Of a stretch of DNA of 64,000 nucleotides, positions 53,262 through 61,852 are shown one piece after another. The translations under genes were made by a program, and so were the position numbers. Position 1 is the stretch's first letter, and every line of letters starts with the position of its first letter. Source of the DNA: Novosphingobium sp. AAP83 (lineage in GTDB: Bacteria; Pseudomonadota; Alphaproteobacteria; Sphingomonadales; Sphingomonadaceae); assembly GCF_001295795.1 (NCBI RefSeq), contig NZ_LJHY01000016.1, forward strand, positions 1-64,000, written 5' to 3'. Under the pieces are notes generated by a model that was not told the DNA's origin, ran no database searches, and was given only the letters and a program-made list of their open reading frames with translations.

Positions 53262-54440
53262 ATGACCACGCCCCAACTGGATTGTTCGGATCTTGACCGT
53301 TACATGGGCAAGCCCATGCAGCCAGCGCGCATGGTGGACCCTTTTGCAAACAATGATATCCGCCGTTGGGTGCAGGCCATGCATTACCCCAACCGGCTGC
53401 ATTACGATTCGATGTTTGCCATGCAGAGCCGCCACGGCGGGCTGATCGCACCGCAAAGCTTCCCCATTACGATGGATGACGGCCACGGTGCTGCGCCAAG
53501 CTGCGTTGGCCTGATCCCCAATTCGCACATGCTGTTTGGCGGTGACGAATGGTGGTTTTCCGATGTTGTGGTGCGCGCAGGCGACCGTATCTGGAATGAG
53601 CGCGTGCCGTTTGATTACAAGGTCAAGGACACATCCTCGTTCGGCCCGACCTGCTTCCAGCGCGGCGACAATTTCTATTATAACCAACGCGGTGAATTGG
53701 TGGCCAAGCAGCGCTCGACCTCGATCCGCTATTCCCAAGCTGCGGGCGAAGCCAGCCAGACCGAGGCAACCGCTGCTTCCGACGATCCGGTTTGGTCCGA
53801 TGACGAACTCGAAGCGCTGGAAGTGCGCAAGTACGAGTGGATCAAGATGCTCCACGATCTGGGCCATTCGCCACGTTATTGGGACGATGTTGCCGCCAAT
53901 ACCGCCCTGCCAGAACGCGTGTTTGGCCCGCATTCGATCGTCAGCTTTGCCACGGAATGGCGCAGCTATACTTTCACCCAGTGGGGTTCGATGCACCGCC
54001 GCACAGACCTGAACATGGCCGAGCTTGGCTTTGTCGGCCCTATGGCTGGCCCTGAGCAAGACCCGACCGAAGAGGCGAACAACCCCGAAAACACCGATGG
54101 CGCTTATATCGGCCCATCGCGCGGGCACTTGTTCCCGCGTTGGGCGCGCTACATCGGCATGCCGCGCGGCTATGGCTACGGCGCATCGATGGGGGCATGG
54201 GTGACCGACTACCTTGCAGGTTGGGCCAGCGAATGGGGCATGGTGTGCCATTCTGTCGCCAGTTATCGCAGCCCTGCACTGACCGGCGATATCACGGTAA
54301 TGACCGGCAACATCCTCGACAAATACATCGATGATGAAGGCCGCGCCATGGTTGCGGTCGACGTAAAGATGGCCAACCAGAGCGGGAGTATTCTGGCGAC
54401 GGCCAAGGCAGAAATCCAGCTCATGAAGAAGCCTGCCTGA
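53262..54440 (+). CDS. Double-hotdog dehydratase, FAS1-like/MaoC domain protein
   Basis: 392 residues. The N-terminal half is a FAS1-type hotdog (DIRRWVQAMHYPNRLHYDS, HGGLIAPQSFPITM, MLFGGDEWWFSDVVVRAGDRI) and the C-terminal half a MaoC-like hotdog (TFTQWGSMHRRTDL, GASMGAWVTDYLAGWASEWG, SPALTGDI). The pattern fits trans-2-enoyl-CoA hydratases of the MaoC class. A related protein is at 58029. The ribosome site is weak, but the ATG is the first in frame after GAGAGAGGG. It precedes the sulfotransferase by two bases, so the two are co-transcribed. Confidence 0.84.
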   Translation: MTTPQLDCSDLDRYMGKPMQPARMVDPFANNDIRRWVQAMHYPNRLHYDSMFAMQSRHGGLIAPQSFPITMDDGHGAAPSCVGLIPNSHMLFGGDEWWFSDVVVRAGDRIWNERVPFDYKVKDTSSFGPTCFQRGDNFYYNQRGELVAKQRSTSIRYSQAAGEASQTEATAASDDPVWSDDELEALEVRKYEWIKMLHDLGHSPRYWDDVAANTALPERVFGPHSIVSFATEWRSYTFTQWGSMHRRTDLNMAELGFVGPMAGPEQDPTEEANNPENTDGAYIGPSRGHLFPRWARYIGMPRGYGYGASMGAWVTDYLAGWASEWGMVCHSVASYRSPALTGDITVMTGNILDKYIDDEGRAMVAVDVKMANQSGSILATAKAEIQLMKKPA

Positions 54441-54442
54441 CC

Positions 54443-55594
54443 ATGACGACGTTGAACAGTGAAGCGCTGCTTGCTGCCGCGACCGAACAGGCGGGGTTGA
54501 CCAATTTCGGCGACCCTGCCTTTCGCGAGGGGCTGGACGTGCTGGTTGCCGCGCTGAATACCGAAGCGAATCTGGCCGAGGCTGCGGTCGGCCGTGTTGG
54601 CGCGAGCATCGTGGCGACGTTGGTCAACCGGTTGCAGGTGGAAGACTATCTGGCGCAGCATCCCGAACTACTTGATGCGCCGATTACCAAGCCGACATTC
54701 GTGTTCGGCCTGCCGCGCACCGGCACGACGCTGGCGATCAATCTGCTGGCAGCTGATCCGGCGCGGCGGTGCTTCCTGCGCTGGGAAGCCTTTGCCACGG
54801 TACCGCCTGCGGACAAAGGCGCGTTGCGCAGTGATCCGCGCTATCATGCAGAGCAAGCCAAGCTGGACATGTCGCTGAAGTATGTGCCGCATATATCGGC
54901 GATGCATCACGAGGACGCGGATTCATCGTGCGAATGCCAGTTCGCAATGTCTCCCACGTTCTGTTCGCAAGTATATGATTCACAATATCATATCCCGAGC
55001 TACAGCGAGTGGTTCCTGAACACCGATTATCGCCCCGCGTTCCGTTATCACAAGCGGTTGATGCAGGTTTTGCAGCAGAACAATGGCGGCCACTGGACGT
55101 TCAAGAACCCTTGGCATCCGCTCTATCTGGATGAGCTGACCGATGTCTACCCCGATGCGCAACTGGTGATGACGCACCGCGATCCGGCAGATGTGGTCGC
55201 ATCGGCCTGTTCGCTGGTGTATGCCGTGCGCAAGCTCTATAGCCCGGATGCTGACCCCAAGGCAGTGGCGGATGTCTCGCTCAAGACCTTCGATGCGATG
55301 ATTGAACGGGTGTTGGCCTATGAAGCCAAGCATGGCGCAGGATCGATCCACCATATACAGTACAAAGAACTCACCTCCGATCCGATTGGCGAGATGCGCA
55401 AGCTTTACGCCAACTTCGATGAGGCGTTGAGCGATGAAGCGGCGGCTTCGATGCAGGCGATGCTCGATGCCAATCCGCAGGGCAAGCATGGCAAGCATGC
55501 CTATGCGCTGGAAGATTATGGTCTGACGCGAGAGGCGGTTTACAGCCATTTTGCCGACTATATCGACCGGTTCAGGATTCCGGTGAAGGGTTAG
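54443..55594 (+). CDS. Sulfotransferase family protein
   Basis: 383 residues. FVFGLPRTGTT at 87 to 96 is the PAPS 5'-phosphosulfate loop, and the region VMTHRDPADVVASACSLVYAVR holds the 3'-phosphate-binding arginine and serine. The catalytic histidine is likely within the ISAMHHED or THRDP regions, which I cannot decide. It transfers sulfate from PAPS to a hydroxyl or amine. It is not related to the acyl-CoA chemistry of its neighbours. In catabolic clusters this family also appears as acyl-CoA-linked, so function is uncertain. It overlaps nothing and ends tail to tail with an IclR gene. Confidence 0.82.
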   Translation: MTTLNSEALLAAATEQAGLTNFGDPAFREGLDVLVAALNTEANLAEAAVGRVGASIVATLVNRLQVEDYLAQHPELLDAPITKPTFVFGLPRTGTTLAINLLAADPARRCFLRWEAFATVPPADKGALRSDPRYHAEQAKLDMSLKYVPHISAMHHEDADSSCECQFAMSPTFCSQVYDSQYHIPSYSEWFLNTDYRPAFRYHKRLMQVLQQNNGGHWTFKNPWHPLYLDELTDVYPDAQLVMTHRDPADVVASACSLVYAVRKLYSPDADPKAVADVSLKTFDAMIERVLAYEAKHGAGSIHHIQYKELTSDPIGEMRKLYANFDEALSDEAAASMQAMLDANPQGKHGKHAYALEDYGLTREAVYSHFADYIDRFRIPVKG

Positions 55595-55598
55595 GCGT

Positions 55599-56354
55599 CT
55601 AACTGCGGTTCAGGCGGCCTGACACATTGCGCGCGGCTTGATCCAGGGCCGCGCCGATGGCGTCTACCCCTGCCCGCTCCATCGCGCCGGAAATACCTAC
55701 GGCGACCAGCGCATGGGTGGGCCTGCCGTGATCGCGCGATACGGGCGCGGCGATGACGGTGACGCCCGCGATGTAATTCCCGCTATCGACTGCATAACCG
55801 CGCTGTGCGGTTTGCGCGACCTGATCGAGCCATGCTTCGTAGGAGGGCGGATCGTCCCAGCGCAGGGTGTGAAAGCGCCGCTCGATTTCGGCGCGCGGGT
55901 ATTCCCCGAAAGCGGCAATGCAGCGTCCGGTTGCGCTTATCAGCGCGGGGAAGCGGCTGCCGACATTGGCCGATAGCTGGAAATTTGCGCCACCTTGCGA
56001 GGTGGCGACCACGATAATGTGTTCCAGCCCGACGATCTGCACCGCAAGGATCGTTACCCCATGATCGCGCGCAAGCCGATCCACCGCAGGTTGCGCGACA
56101 TCGGCGAAGAGATTGCGGCGCAACCAGCCGCGCGCGAGCGTGAGCACCCCGGCATCCAAAGTATAACGTTTGGTATCGGGATCGAACGCGACCAGCTCTT
56201 CTTCGGCCAGCGCGCGCAAGACATAGAGGCATGTGGACGGCACCAGCCCCAACGCCCGGGCGATGTTGTTCACGCCCAAGGGCGTGTCACTCTTTCCCAA
56301 AAGCCGCAAAATGGCGGCGGCGCGGGCAATGGCGGGGGCTTTGTTGATTGTCAT
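55599..56354 (-). CDS. IclR-family transcriptional regulator
   Basis: 251 residues. The winged helix-turn-helix is in LGVNNIARALGLVPSTCLYVLRALAEEELV, and the effector domain in VTILAVQIVGLEHIIVVATSQGG to the HGRPTHALVAVGISGAME region. The family is IclR with a GAF-like C-terminal domain. It is divergent from the acyl-CoA ligase at 56417, and a near-perfect palindrome overlaps its own start codon, which fits autoregulation and control of the ligase. No clear ribosome site is visible upstream, so the exact start is open. Confidence 0.85.
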   Translation of the reverse strand: MTINKAPAIARAAAILRLLGKSDTPLGVNNIARALGLVPSTCLYVLRALAEEELVAFDPDTKRYTLDAGVLTLARGWLRRNLFADVAQPAVDRLARDHGVTILAVQIVGLEHIIVVATSQGGANFQLSANVGSRFPALISATGRCIAAFGEYPRAEIERRFHTLRWDDPPSYEAWLDQVAQTAQRGYAVDSGNYIAGVTVIAAPVSRDHGRPTHALVAVGISGAMERAGVDAIGAALDQAARNVSGRLNRS

Positions 56355-56368
56355 TCGATATATTGAAT
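56353..56368. promoter_or_regulatory. IclR-type operator between the divergent IclR and ligase genes
   Basis: ATTCGATATATTGAAT is palindromic at 14 of 16 positions. It overlaps the IclR start codon. Directly next to it, TGAAT and ATTCA are inverted around ATC (56364-56376), possibly a second half-site. The AT-rich patch also contains candidate -10 boxes for the ligase. Confidence 0.5.
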
Positions 56369-56416
56369 ATCATTCATTATTTACAACGGCAAGCCGGTTG
56401 TGTGACAGCGCGTTGC

Positions 56417-58009
56417 ATGAACCGACTCACCAACTATTCGAGCTATGCCGACGCGCAGCAGCACGCCTCGACGGCGGCACTGTGGGAATTGTTCGACGGC
56501 GATCGCGATCACCTCAATATCGCGCATGAATGCATCACGCGGTACGCCGACGGCTCTGGTCGCGCGGCTGTGCGCATCGCCCATGCCGACGGTGCTGACG
56601 AAATCCTCAGCTTCGACCAGCTGGCTGCGGGTTCGGCACGATTTGCGCACTGGTTGGATGCACAAGGCATTCAAGAGGGTGAACGCATCGCGTTTATGCT
56701 TGAGCCATCGCTCCCGTTTTACGTGTGCCTGTTCGGCGCGATGCAGACCGGCGCGATTTCGGTGCCGATGTTCACGCTGTTCGGCCCGGATGCGCTGCGG
56801 CTGCGCATTGGCGATTGTGCGCCCACGATTCTTGTGACGAATGCCGACAAGGCGGACGTTGCGCAAACTATTGCCGCCGAGCAAGGCAAGACCCGCGTGA
56901 TCGTGGCCGATGATGCGTTCCTTGAAACCATCGCGCATTATCCCGCGACATATACGCCGACCACTAGGGCCGATCAGCTTGCGGTGTTCCAGTATACCAG
57001 CGGAACCACGCGTGAACTGCCCGAAGCGGTCAAACACACGCACAAGTCTTTGGTGACACTGATGTTTGCTGCACTTTATGGCACGGGCATCCGTCCTGGT
57101 GATGAATTCTTCTGCCCTTCATCGCCCGCTTGGGGCCATGGGTTGTGGCATGGCACACTGGCACCATTGGCGCTGGGGGTGACCACCGGGACATTCACAG
57201 GCCGGTTCGATCCGGTGCGCCTGATGAAGGCGCTGGACGATTACCGCATCACCAATATGAGCGCTGCTGCGACGCATTACCGCATGATGAAAAACAGCGG
57301 CAAAGGCGGCAACTACAACTTCTATTTCAAAAAGCTGAGCTACACCGGTGAGCCAATTGATCCCGGCACACTCGACTGGATCGACGCACACTTCAAGGCA
57401 CCTGCCTGTTCGATGTATGGCACGACCGAAATCGGCGTTGTACTGGTCAATTATCCCGGCGCGGAAGACTTCCACGTGAAGCCCGGCTCTCTGGGCAAGG
57501 CCATCCCTGGCCAGCGTCTGGAAGTGCAGCGCCCCGATGGCACGCCCTGCCCGCCTGACGAAATCGGCGAACTGATGCTATGGCGCGCCAAGCGTGGTGA
57601 AGCAGGTGGCTGGCTTTCGACCAAGGATCGCGCGACGATCGATGCCGATGGCTATTTTTATCACAAAGGCCGCGCCGATGACGTGATCATCTCTGCCGGC
57701 TGGACGATGAGCGCGGTCGAGATTGAAAACACGCTGCTGAAGCATGACGCGGTGCTGGAATGCGCGGTGATCGGTGTGGCCGATGAAAAGCGTGGCCAAG
57801 TGGTCAAGGCATTCATCGTGATCAATCGCCAGGGCAGTGATGCGCTTGCCCGCGAATTGCAGGATTTCACGCGCGAAAAGCTGGCCCAGCATGAATTTCC
57901 GCGCATCGTGGATTTTGTGACCGAGCTTCCCAAGACACCCGCTGGCAAGGTCAACCGCAAGGTATTGCGTGACCGCGAAGCAGCGGCATCCGCGGCAAGT
58001 GCCGCTTAA
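56417..58009 (+). CDS. Acyl-CoA synthetase with atypical phosphate-loop sequence
   Basis: 530 residues of the ANL superfamily. The phosphate loop reads YTSGTTRELPEAVKHTHKSL; the usual TSGTTGxPKG has lost its glycine and lysine. The A5 motif YGTTEIGVV, the hinge (TKDRATIDADGYFYHKGRADDVIISAGWTMS) and the C-terminal TPAGKVNRK lysine are normal. It resembles acetyl/propionyl-CoA synthetase-like members. The start is the ATG giving MNRLTNYSS, as the longer frame covers the operator. It starts the plus-strand pair with the double-hotdog protein at 58029. Confidence 0.85.
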   Translation: MNRLTNYSSYADAQQHASTAALWELFDGDRDHLNIAHECITRYADGSGRAAVRIAHADGADEILSFDQLAAGSARFAHWLDAQGIQEGERIAFMLEPSLPFYVCLFGAMQTGAISVPMFTLFGPDALRLRIGDCAPTILVTNADKADVAQTIAAEQGKTRVIVADDAFLETIAHYPATYTPTTRADQLAVFQYTSGTTRELPEAVKHTHKSLVTLMFAALYGTGIRPGDEFFCPSSPAWGHGLWHGTLAPLALGVTTGTFTGRFDPVRLMKALDDYRITNMSAAATHYRMMKNSGKGGNYNFYFKKLSYTGEPIDPGTLDWIDAHFKAPACSMYGTTEIGVVLVNYPGAEDFHVKPGSLGKAIPGQRLEVQRPDGTPCPPDEIGELMLWRAKRGEAGGWLSTKDRATIDADGYFYHKGRADDVIISAGWTMSAVEIENTLLKHDAVLECAVIGVADEKRGQVVKAFIVINRQGSDALARELQDFTREKLAQHEFPRIVDFVTELPKTPAGKVNRKVLRDREAAASAASAA

Positions 58010-58028
58010 AATTCCAAGGAGGATACCA

Positions 58029-59180
58029 ATGGCAACCCAAAGCGACGCGCCCATCGAGGCAAAATTCCCTAAGATCACCGAGGACGGCCTTGCCGATCTG
58101 CGCACCCGCATCGGTGTGAAGATCGAAAACACGGTCGAGCCGTGGAACTATGAAGCAACGCGCGACGCGGTCCGTCACTATGCCCATGGCATCGGCGATG
58201 ACAATCCGCTGTGGTGCGACCCGGAATATGCCAAGACCACCAAGTATGGTGACATCGTGGCGCTGCCAAGCTTCCTGTTCACCACCAGCCGCCTGATCTC
58301 GGGCTATTGCGGTGGCCTTTCGGGCGTTCACGCGATGTGGGCAGGCGCCGATTGGACTTGGCACAAGCCGGTGCTTCGCAACGACACGATCCGCACCGAG
58401 GCGTACCTCAAGGATCTGGTCGAGCATCAGACCAAGTTTGCGGGCCGTTCGTTCCAGCAGATCTACCACGTCGATTTCTACAACCAGCACAACGAACTGG
58501 TTTGCGAAGCCGATAGCTGGGTGTTCCGCACCGACCGCGACGAGGCCCGTGAACGCGGCACAAAGTACACCGAAGCGCGTGGCCGCGTGGAACCTTTCAC
58601 CGACGAACAGCTGGCCGAATGGGGCAAGCTTTACGCCAACGAGGAAATCCGTGGCGCGACCCCGCGCTATTGGGAAGATGTCAACGTCGGCGACGAGCTG
58701 CCACGCATGATGAAGGGCCCGATGACGGTCACCGGCTTCATCTGTTACGCACAGGGCTGGGGCGGTCTTTACATCCGCGCCAACAAGCTGGCGTACAAGA
58801 TGCAGCAGGCCCACCCTGGCCTTGGCATCAAGAACCGCTTTAATGTGCCCGATTGCCCTGAGCGCGTTCACTGGGACGAAGCATTCGCTCTCGAAGTCGG
58901 TGCGCCGGGCGCGTACGATTACGGTCCAGAGCGTAACAGCTGGCTGACGCACCAAATCACCAACTGGATTGGCGATGATGGCTTCCTGCACAAGTCCAAG
59001 TGCCAGATCCGCCGCCACAATCCTGATGGCGATGTGATCTTCATCGATGCCAGCGTGATCCGCAAGTTCGAAGAAAACGGCAAGAAGTACGTCGAAATTC
59101 AGCAACGTGCGATCACGCACCGCGATGAAGTTTCGGCCTTTGGTACTGCCATTGCAGAGCTGCCAAGCAAGCCTGCCTGA
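58029..59180 (+). CDS. Double-hotdog dehydratase, FAS1-like/MaoC domain protein
   Basis: 383 residues, a paralogue of the protein at 53262. The first half has AVRHYAHGIGDDNPLWCDPEYAKTTKYGDIVALPSFLF with the hotdog aspartate and the second MMKGPMTVTGFICYAQGWGGLYI and SWLTHQITNWIGDDGFL. AAGGAGGATACC precedes the ATG, an excellent ribosome site. It follows the ligase by 19 bases, so ligase and hydratase are likely co-expressed: an acid is activated and its enoyl-CoA hydrated. The double-hotdog fold usually provides one active site across two subunit halves. Confidence 0.88.
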   Translation: MATQSDAPIEAKFPKITEDGLADLRTRIGVKIENTVEPWNYEATRDAVRHYAHGIGDDNPLWCDPEYAKTTKYGDIVALPSFLFTTSRLISGYCGGLSGVHAMWAGADWTWHKPVLRNDTIRTEAYLKDLVEHQTKFAGRSFQQIYHVDFYNQHNELVCEADSWVFRTDRDEARERGTKYTEARGRVEPFTDEQLAEWGKLYANEEIRGATPRYWEDVNVGDELPRMMKGPMTVTGFICYAQGWGGLYIRANKLAYKMQQAHPGLGIKNRFNVPDCPERVHWDEAFALEVGAPGAYDYGPERNSWLTHQITNWIGDDGFLHKSKCQIRRHNPDGDVIFIDASVIRKFEENGKKYVEIQQRAITHRDEVSAFGTAIAELPSKPA

Positions 59181-59209
59181 TCCACAACGCTGGATGCCTG
59201 AAAGATTTG

Positions 59210-59250
59210 GCCCGGTTCCGGTTTATCCGGGGCCGGGCTGAATTGTGTTT
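59210..59250 (+). terminator. Likely terminator after the double-hotdog gene
   Basis: GCCCGG and CCGGGC are inverted, with inner CCGG/CCGG around TTTAT. The downstream tract (TGAATTGTGTTT) is T-rich but broken, so termination is probable but not strong. Confidence 0.45.
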
Positions 59251-59284
59251 GGGGTTCGTGCACATTCGCGCCGCACAGGAACGC

Positions 59285-59316
59285 AAAAAGCCCACGCATC
59301 AGGGGGATGCGTGGGC
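59285..59316 (-). terminator. Rho-independent terminator for the mmsA gene (minus strand)
   Basis: GCCCACGCATC and GATGCGTGGGC form a perfect eleven-base stem around AGGGG, and on the minus strand the stem is followed by five T. It lies just beyond the mmsA stop. This is the clearest terminator of the window. Confidence 0.85.
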
Positions 59317-59344
59317 ATGTCAGCGCCAGAATTGACGCGAACGA

Positions 59345-60838
59345 TCAGCTCATGGTGGGGATGATGAAGGCGTTACCGGCATCGGCGCTGCCATCGGGCC
59401 AGCGGGCGGTGACGGTCTTGGTCTTGGTCCAGAAACGCACGCCTTCCATGCCGTATTGGTTTTGATCGCCGAAGCCGGAACGCTTCCAGCCGCCGAAGCT
59501 GTGATAGGCCACAGGCACGGGGATCGGCACGTTGATGCCAACCATGCCGACATTCACGCGTGCGGCAAATTCACGCGCGACGTTGCCGTTGCGGGTAAAG
59601 ATGGCCACGCCATTGCCGTATTGGTGCTTGCTGGGCAATTCGAGCGCTTCTTCGAAGTCCTTGGCACGGACGATCTGCAGCACGGGGCCGAAGATTTCTT
59701 CCTTGTAGCTTGTCATGTCTCTGGTGACATGGTCGAGCAGGGTTGGGCCGACAAAGTAGCCACCTTCATGGCCTTGCAACACGAGATTGCGGCCATCGAT
59801 GACCAGTTCCGAACCTTCATCGATCGCGGTTTGAATCCAGCCTTCTACTTTGGCCTTGTGCAGAGCCGAAACGACCGGGCCAAAGTGGGCTTCACCATCG
59901 GTCGAGATGCCGACCTTGAGTGCTTCTATCGCGGTGATCAGCTTGGCCTTCAGCTTTTCGGCAGTTTCATGGCCGACAGGCACCACGACCGGCAGCGCCA
60001 TGCAGCGTTCACCGGCCGAACCGAAGGCCGCGCCGCAAACATCGTTGACGACCTGATCGAGATCGGCGTCCGGCATCACGATGCCGTGGTTCTTGGCCCC
60101 GCCCATTGCCTGCATACGCTTGCCCGCCGCGACGCCGCGCGAATAGACATACTGTGCAATGTCTGAAGAGCCGACAAAGCTGACAGCGCCAATGGCAGGA
60201 TGATCGAGGATGGCATCGACCATTTCCTTGTCACCATTGACGACCTGGAAAATGCCTGCGGGCAGGCCTGCTTCGAGGAACAGTTCACCCAAACGGTGCG
60301 GCACGGTCGGCGCGCGTTCGGAAGGCTTGAGGATGAAGGCATTGCCGACGGCAACAGCGACCGCACCCATCCACAGCGGAATCATGGCGGGAAAATTGAA
60401 GGGAGTGATGCCGGCGCCGATGCCGATGGGCTGGCGCATTGAGTAGACATCGATCCCCGGTCCTGCGCCTTGAGTGTATTCGCCTTTAAGAGCGTGCGGA
60501 ATGCCGCAGCAGAATTCCACGACCTCCAGCCCGCGCTGGATATCACCCTTGGAGTCGCCGATCACTTTGCCGTGTTCGGCCGAAAGCATCGCGGCCAATT
60601 CATCGGTGTGCTTTTCAATCAAGGCTTTGAAATTGAACATCACTCGCGCGCGGCGTTGTGGATTCATCGCGGCTCATGCTGGTTGCGCTGCTTGCGCTGC
60701 GGCCACAGCTTGAGCGAGCACGGCGGCATCACCGAGGCCGACTTGCGCCTGAACGCCGCCATTGTTGGGGTCCATAACATCGCCGAAACGTGAGGCAGGC
60801 GACGTTGCCCCTGCAATAAAATGATCAATCTGCCGCAT
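59345..60838 (-). pseudogene. mmsA: CoA-acylating methylmalonate-semialdehyde dehydrogenase with an in-frame stop at codon 55
   Basis: The full frame is 498 codons including the stop, the normal family length, and begins MRQIDHFIAGATSPASRFGD. Codon 55 is TGA (plus-strand TCA at 60674-60676) where the family has Trp in the segment QPAWAAxNPQRRARVMF. The rest is intact: GITPFNFPAMIPLWM, KPSERAP, FVGSSDIAQYVYS, the GSAGERCMALPVVV catalytic cysteine and EEIFGPVLQ. A downstream ATG (MNPQRRARV) could restart a 440-residue protein lacking the first 57 residues. MmsA converts methylmalonate semialdehyde to propionyl-CoA in valine breakdown. A single base change would explain the stop; sequencing error is possible. 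Confidence 0.85.
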
Positions 60839-61017
60839 TTTGGAAACCCCAATAGAAAAGCGCTATTTGGCCGAGTGACATACCGGGCGGCGTTGCGTCT
60901 AGCGGCCCCTAAAAAGATCGACCGGGCGATGGTAAAAGGCTGCGACGCCTGCGCGATATGCACCGGCTTAGCTTGGTCGAGATAGACGGCGCAGGGCCTA
61001 TGCGCCAATATTTACCG

Positions 61018-61545
61018 ATGAATGACGCCTTGGAAAACATGATTGCCCGCGACGCCATCCGTCATTGCCTGGCACAGCTTGTCCGGGGCGAGGACCGGCG
61101 GAGTGTGGCGCTGATTTCAGCTTCATACTGGCCGGATTCCGTGACGGACTACGGCGTTTTCAAGGGCACGTTCGCCGAATATCTGGCGTGGGTGACGCCA
61201 GGATCAGACGCGATTGCCAACACCCAGCACCATCTTGGTCAAAGCTATATCGAGTTGGCGGGCGATAGCGCCAAAGTGGAAACCCAGGTCATATCCTATC
61301 ATCGCATCAATTATGGTGACGGGGACGAGCATGATGTGGTGCTGGGCGGGCGTTATCTGGATGTTTTTGAAAAGCGGGGGGACGACTGGCGCATTGCTAG
61401 TCGCACCATGCTGTATGACTGGTATCAGGATTGGGGTGCTTCGATCGACTGGTCGGCAGGCGTCATGGGCATGGCATTCAGCGCGCCGACATTCGCCGGC
61501 CGCGCCAATGACGACTGGAGCGAGAGTTTCTTTGCAGCGCCTTAA
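61018..61545 (+). CDS. SnoaL-like/NTF2-fold protein
   Basis: 175 residues of the SnoaL_4 type. The N-terminal helix reads LENMIARDAIRHCLAQLVRGEDRRSVALI, followed by YWPDSVTDYGVF, a core of strands (AKVETQVISYHRINYGD, VVLGGRYLDVFEKRGDDWRIASRT) and a C-terminal DWYQDWGAS. Cavity residues Tyr/Asp/His resemble those of dehydratase and isomerase members, but the reaction is unknown. The start is chosen for similarity to the family; upstream ATGs at 60958 and 61000 remain open. It converges with a DUF1330 gene, sharing TTAA at the two stops. Confidence 0.75.
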   Translation: MNDALENMIARDAIRHCLAQLVRGEDRRSVALISASYWPDSVTDYGVFKGTFAEYLAWVTPGSDAIANTQHHLGQSYIELAGDSAKVETQVISYHRINYGDGDEHDVVLGGRYLDVFEKRGDDWRIASRTMLYDWYQDWGASIDWSAGVMGMAFSAPTFAGRANDDWSESFFAAP

Positions 61546-61841
61546 AGCCCTTCCACGATAAACGCGCGATATTCACTCGCGTTGATCCGATGCGGCAAAG
61601 CGGCCTGATATTCCGGACTGTTATACCACGCTTGCGCATCGGCAAGGCTTGGAAACTTGAGGATGATCACGCCATCGGGCGTGGTGCCTTCTAGCGCTTC
61701 GATCTTGCCGTAGACCGCTAACGGCGCGATCCCGAATTGCAAAAAGGCTGGCACGCTTTCGCGGTTCATTTGCTGATAGGTAGCAAGCCCTTCTGGATCA
61801 TGCGGTGGCACATCGCGGATAAAGATCGCATAAGCAGACAT
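61542..61841 (-). CDS. DUF1330 family protein
   Basis: 99 residues of the dimeric alpha/beta barrel fold. AYAIFIRDVPPHDPEGLATYQQMNRESVPAFLQFG, YGKIEALEGTTPDGVIILKFPSLADAQAWYNSPEYQAALPHR are the typical DUF1330 blocks. Function unknown. Its upstream neighbour on the minus strand is the truncated Old Yellow Enzyme gene, 11 bases away, and it converges on the SnoaL-like gene. The family often occurs beside catabolic and detoxification genes as a possible small-molecule binding protein. Confidence 0.85.
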   Translation of the reverse strand: MSAYAIFIRDVPPHDPEGLATYQQMNRESVPAFLQFGIAPLAVYGKIEALEGTTPDGVIILKFPSLADAQAWYNSPEYQAALPHRINASEYRAFIVEGL

Positions 61842-61852
61842 GGTCTGATATC

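Noticed and set aside
57951..59120. A 389-codon minus-strand open frame over the double-hotdog gene
   Set aside because: Antisense shadow; the plus-strand gene has a strong ribosome site and family motifs.
60671..60679. TGA in mmsA read as selenocysteine or programmed readthrough
   Set aside because: The position is a non-catalytic conserved Trp in the family, no selenocysteine insertion hairpin is evident after it, and the catalytic residue is an ordinary cysteine further on.
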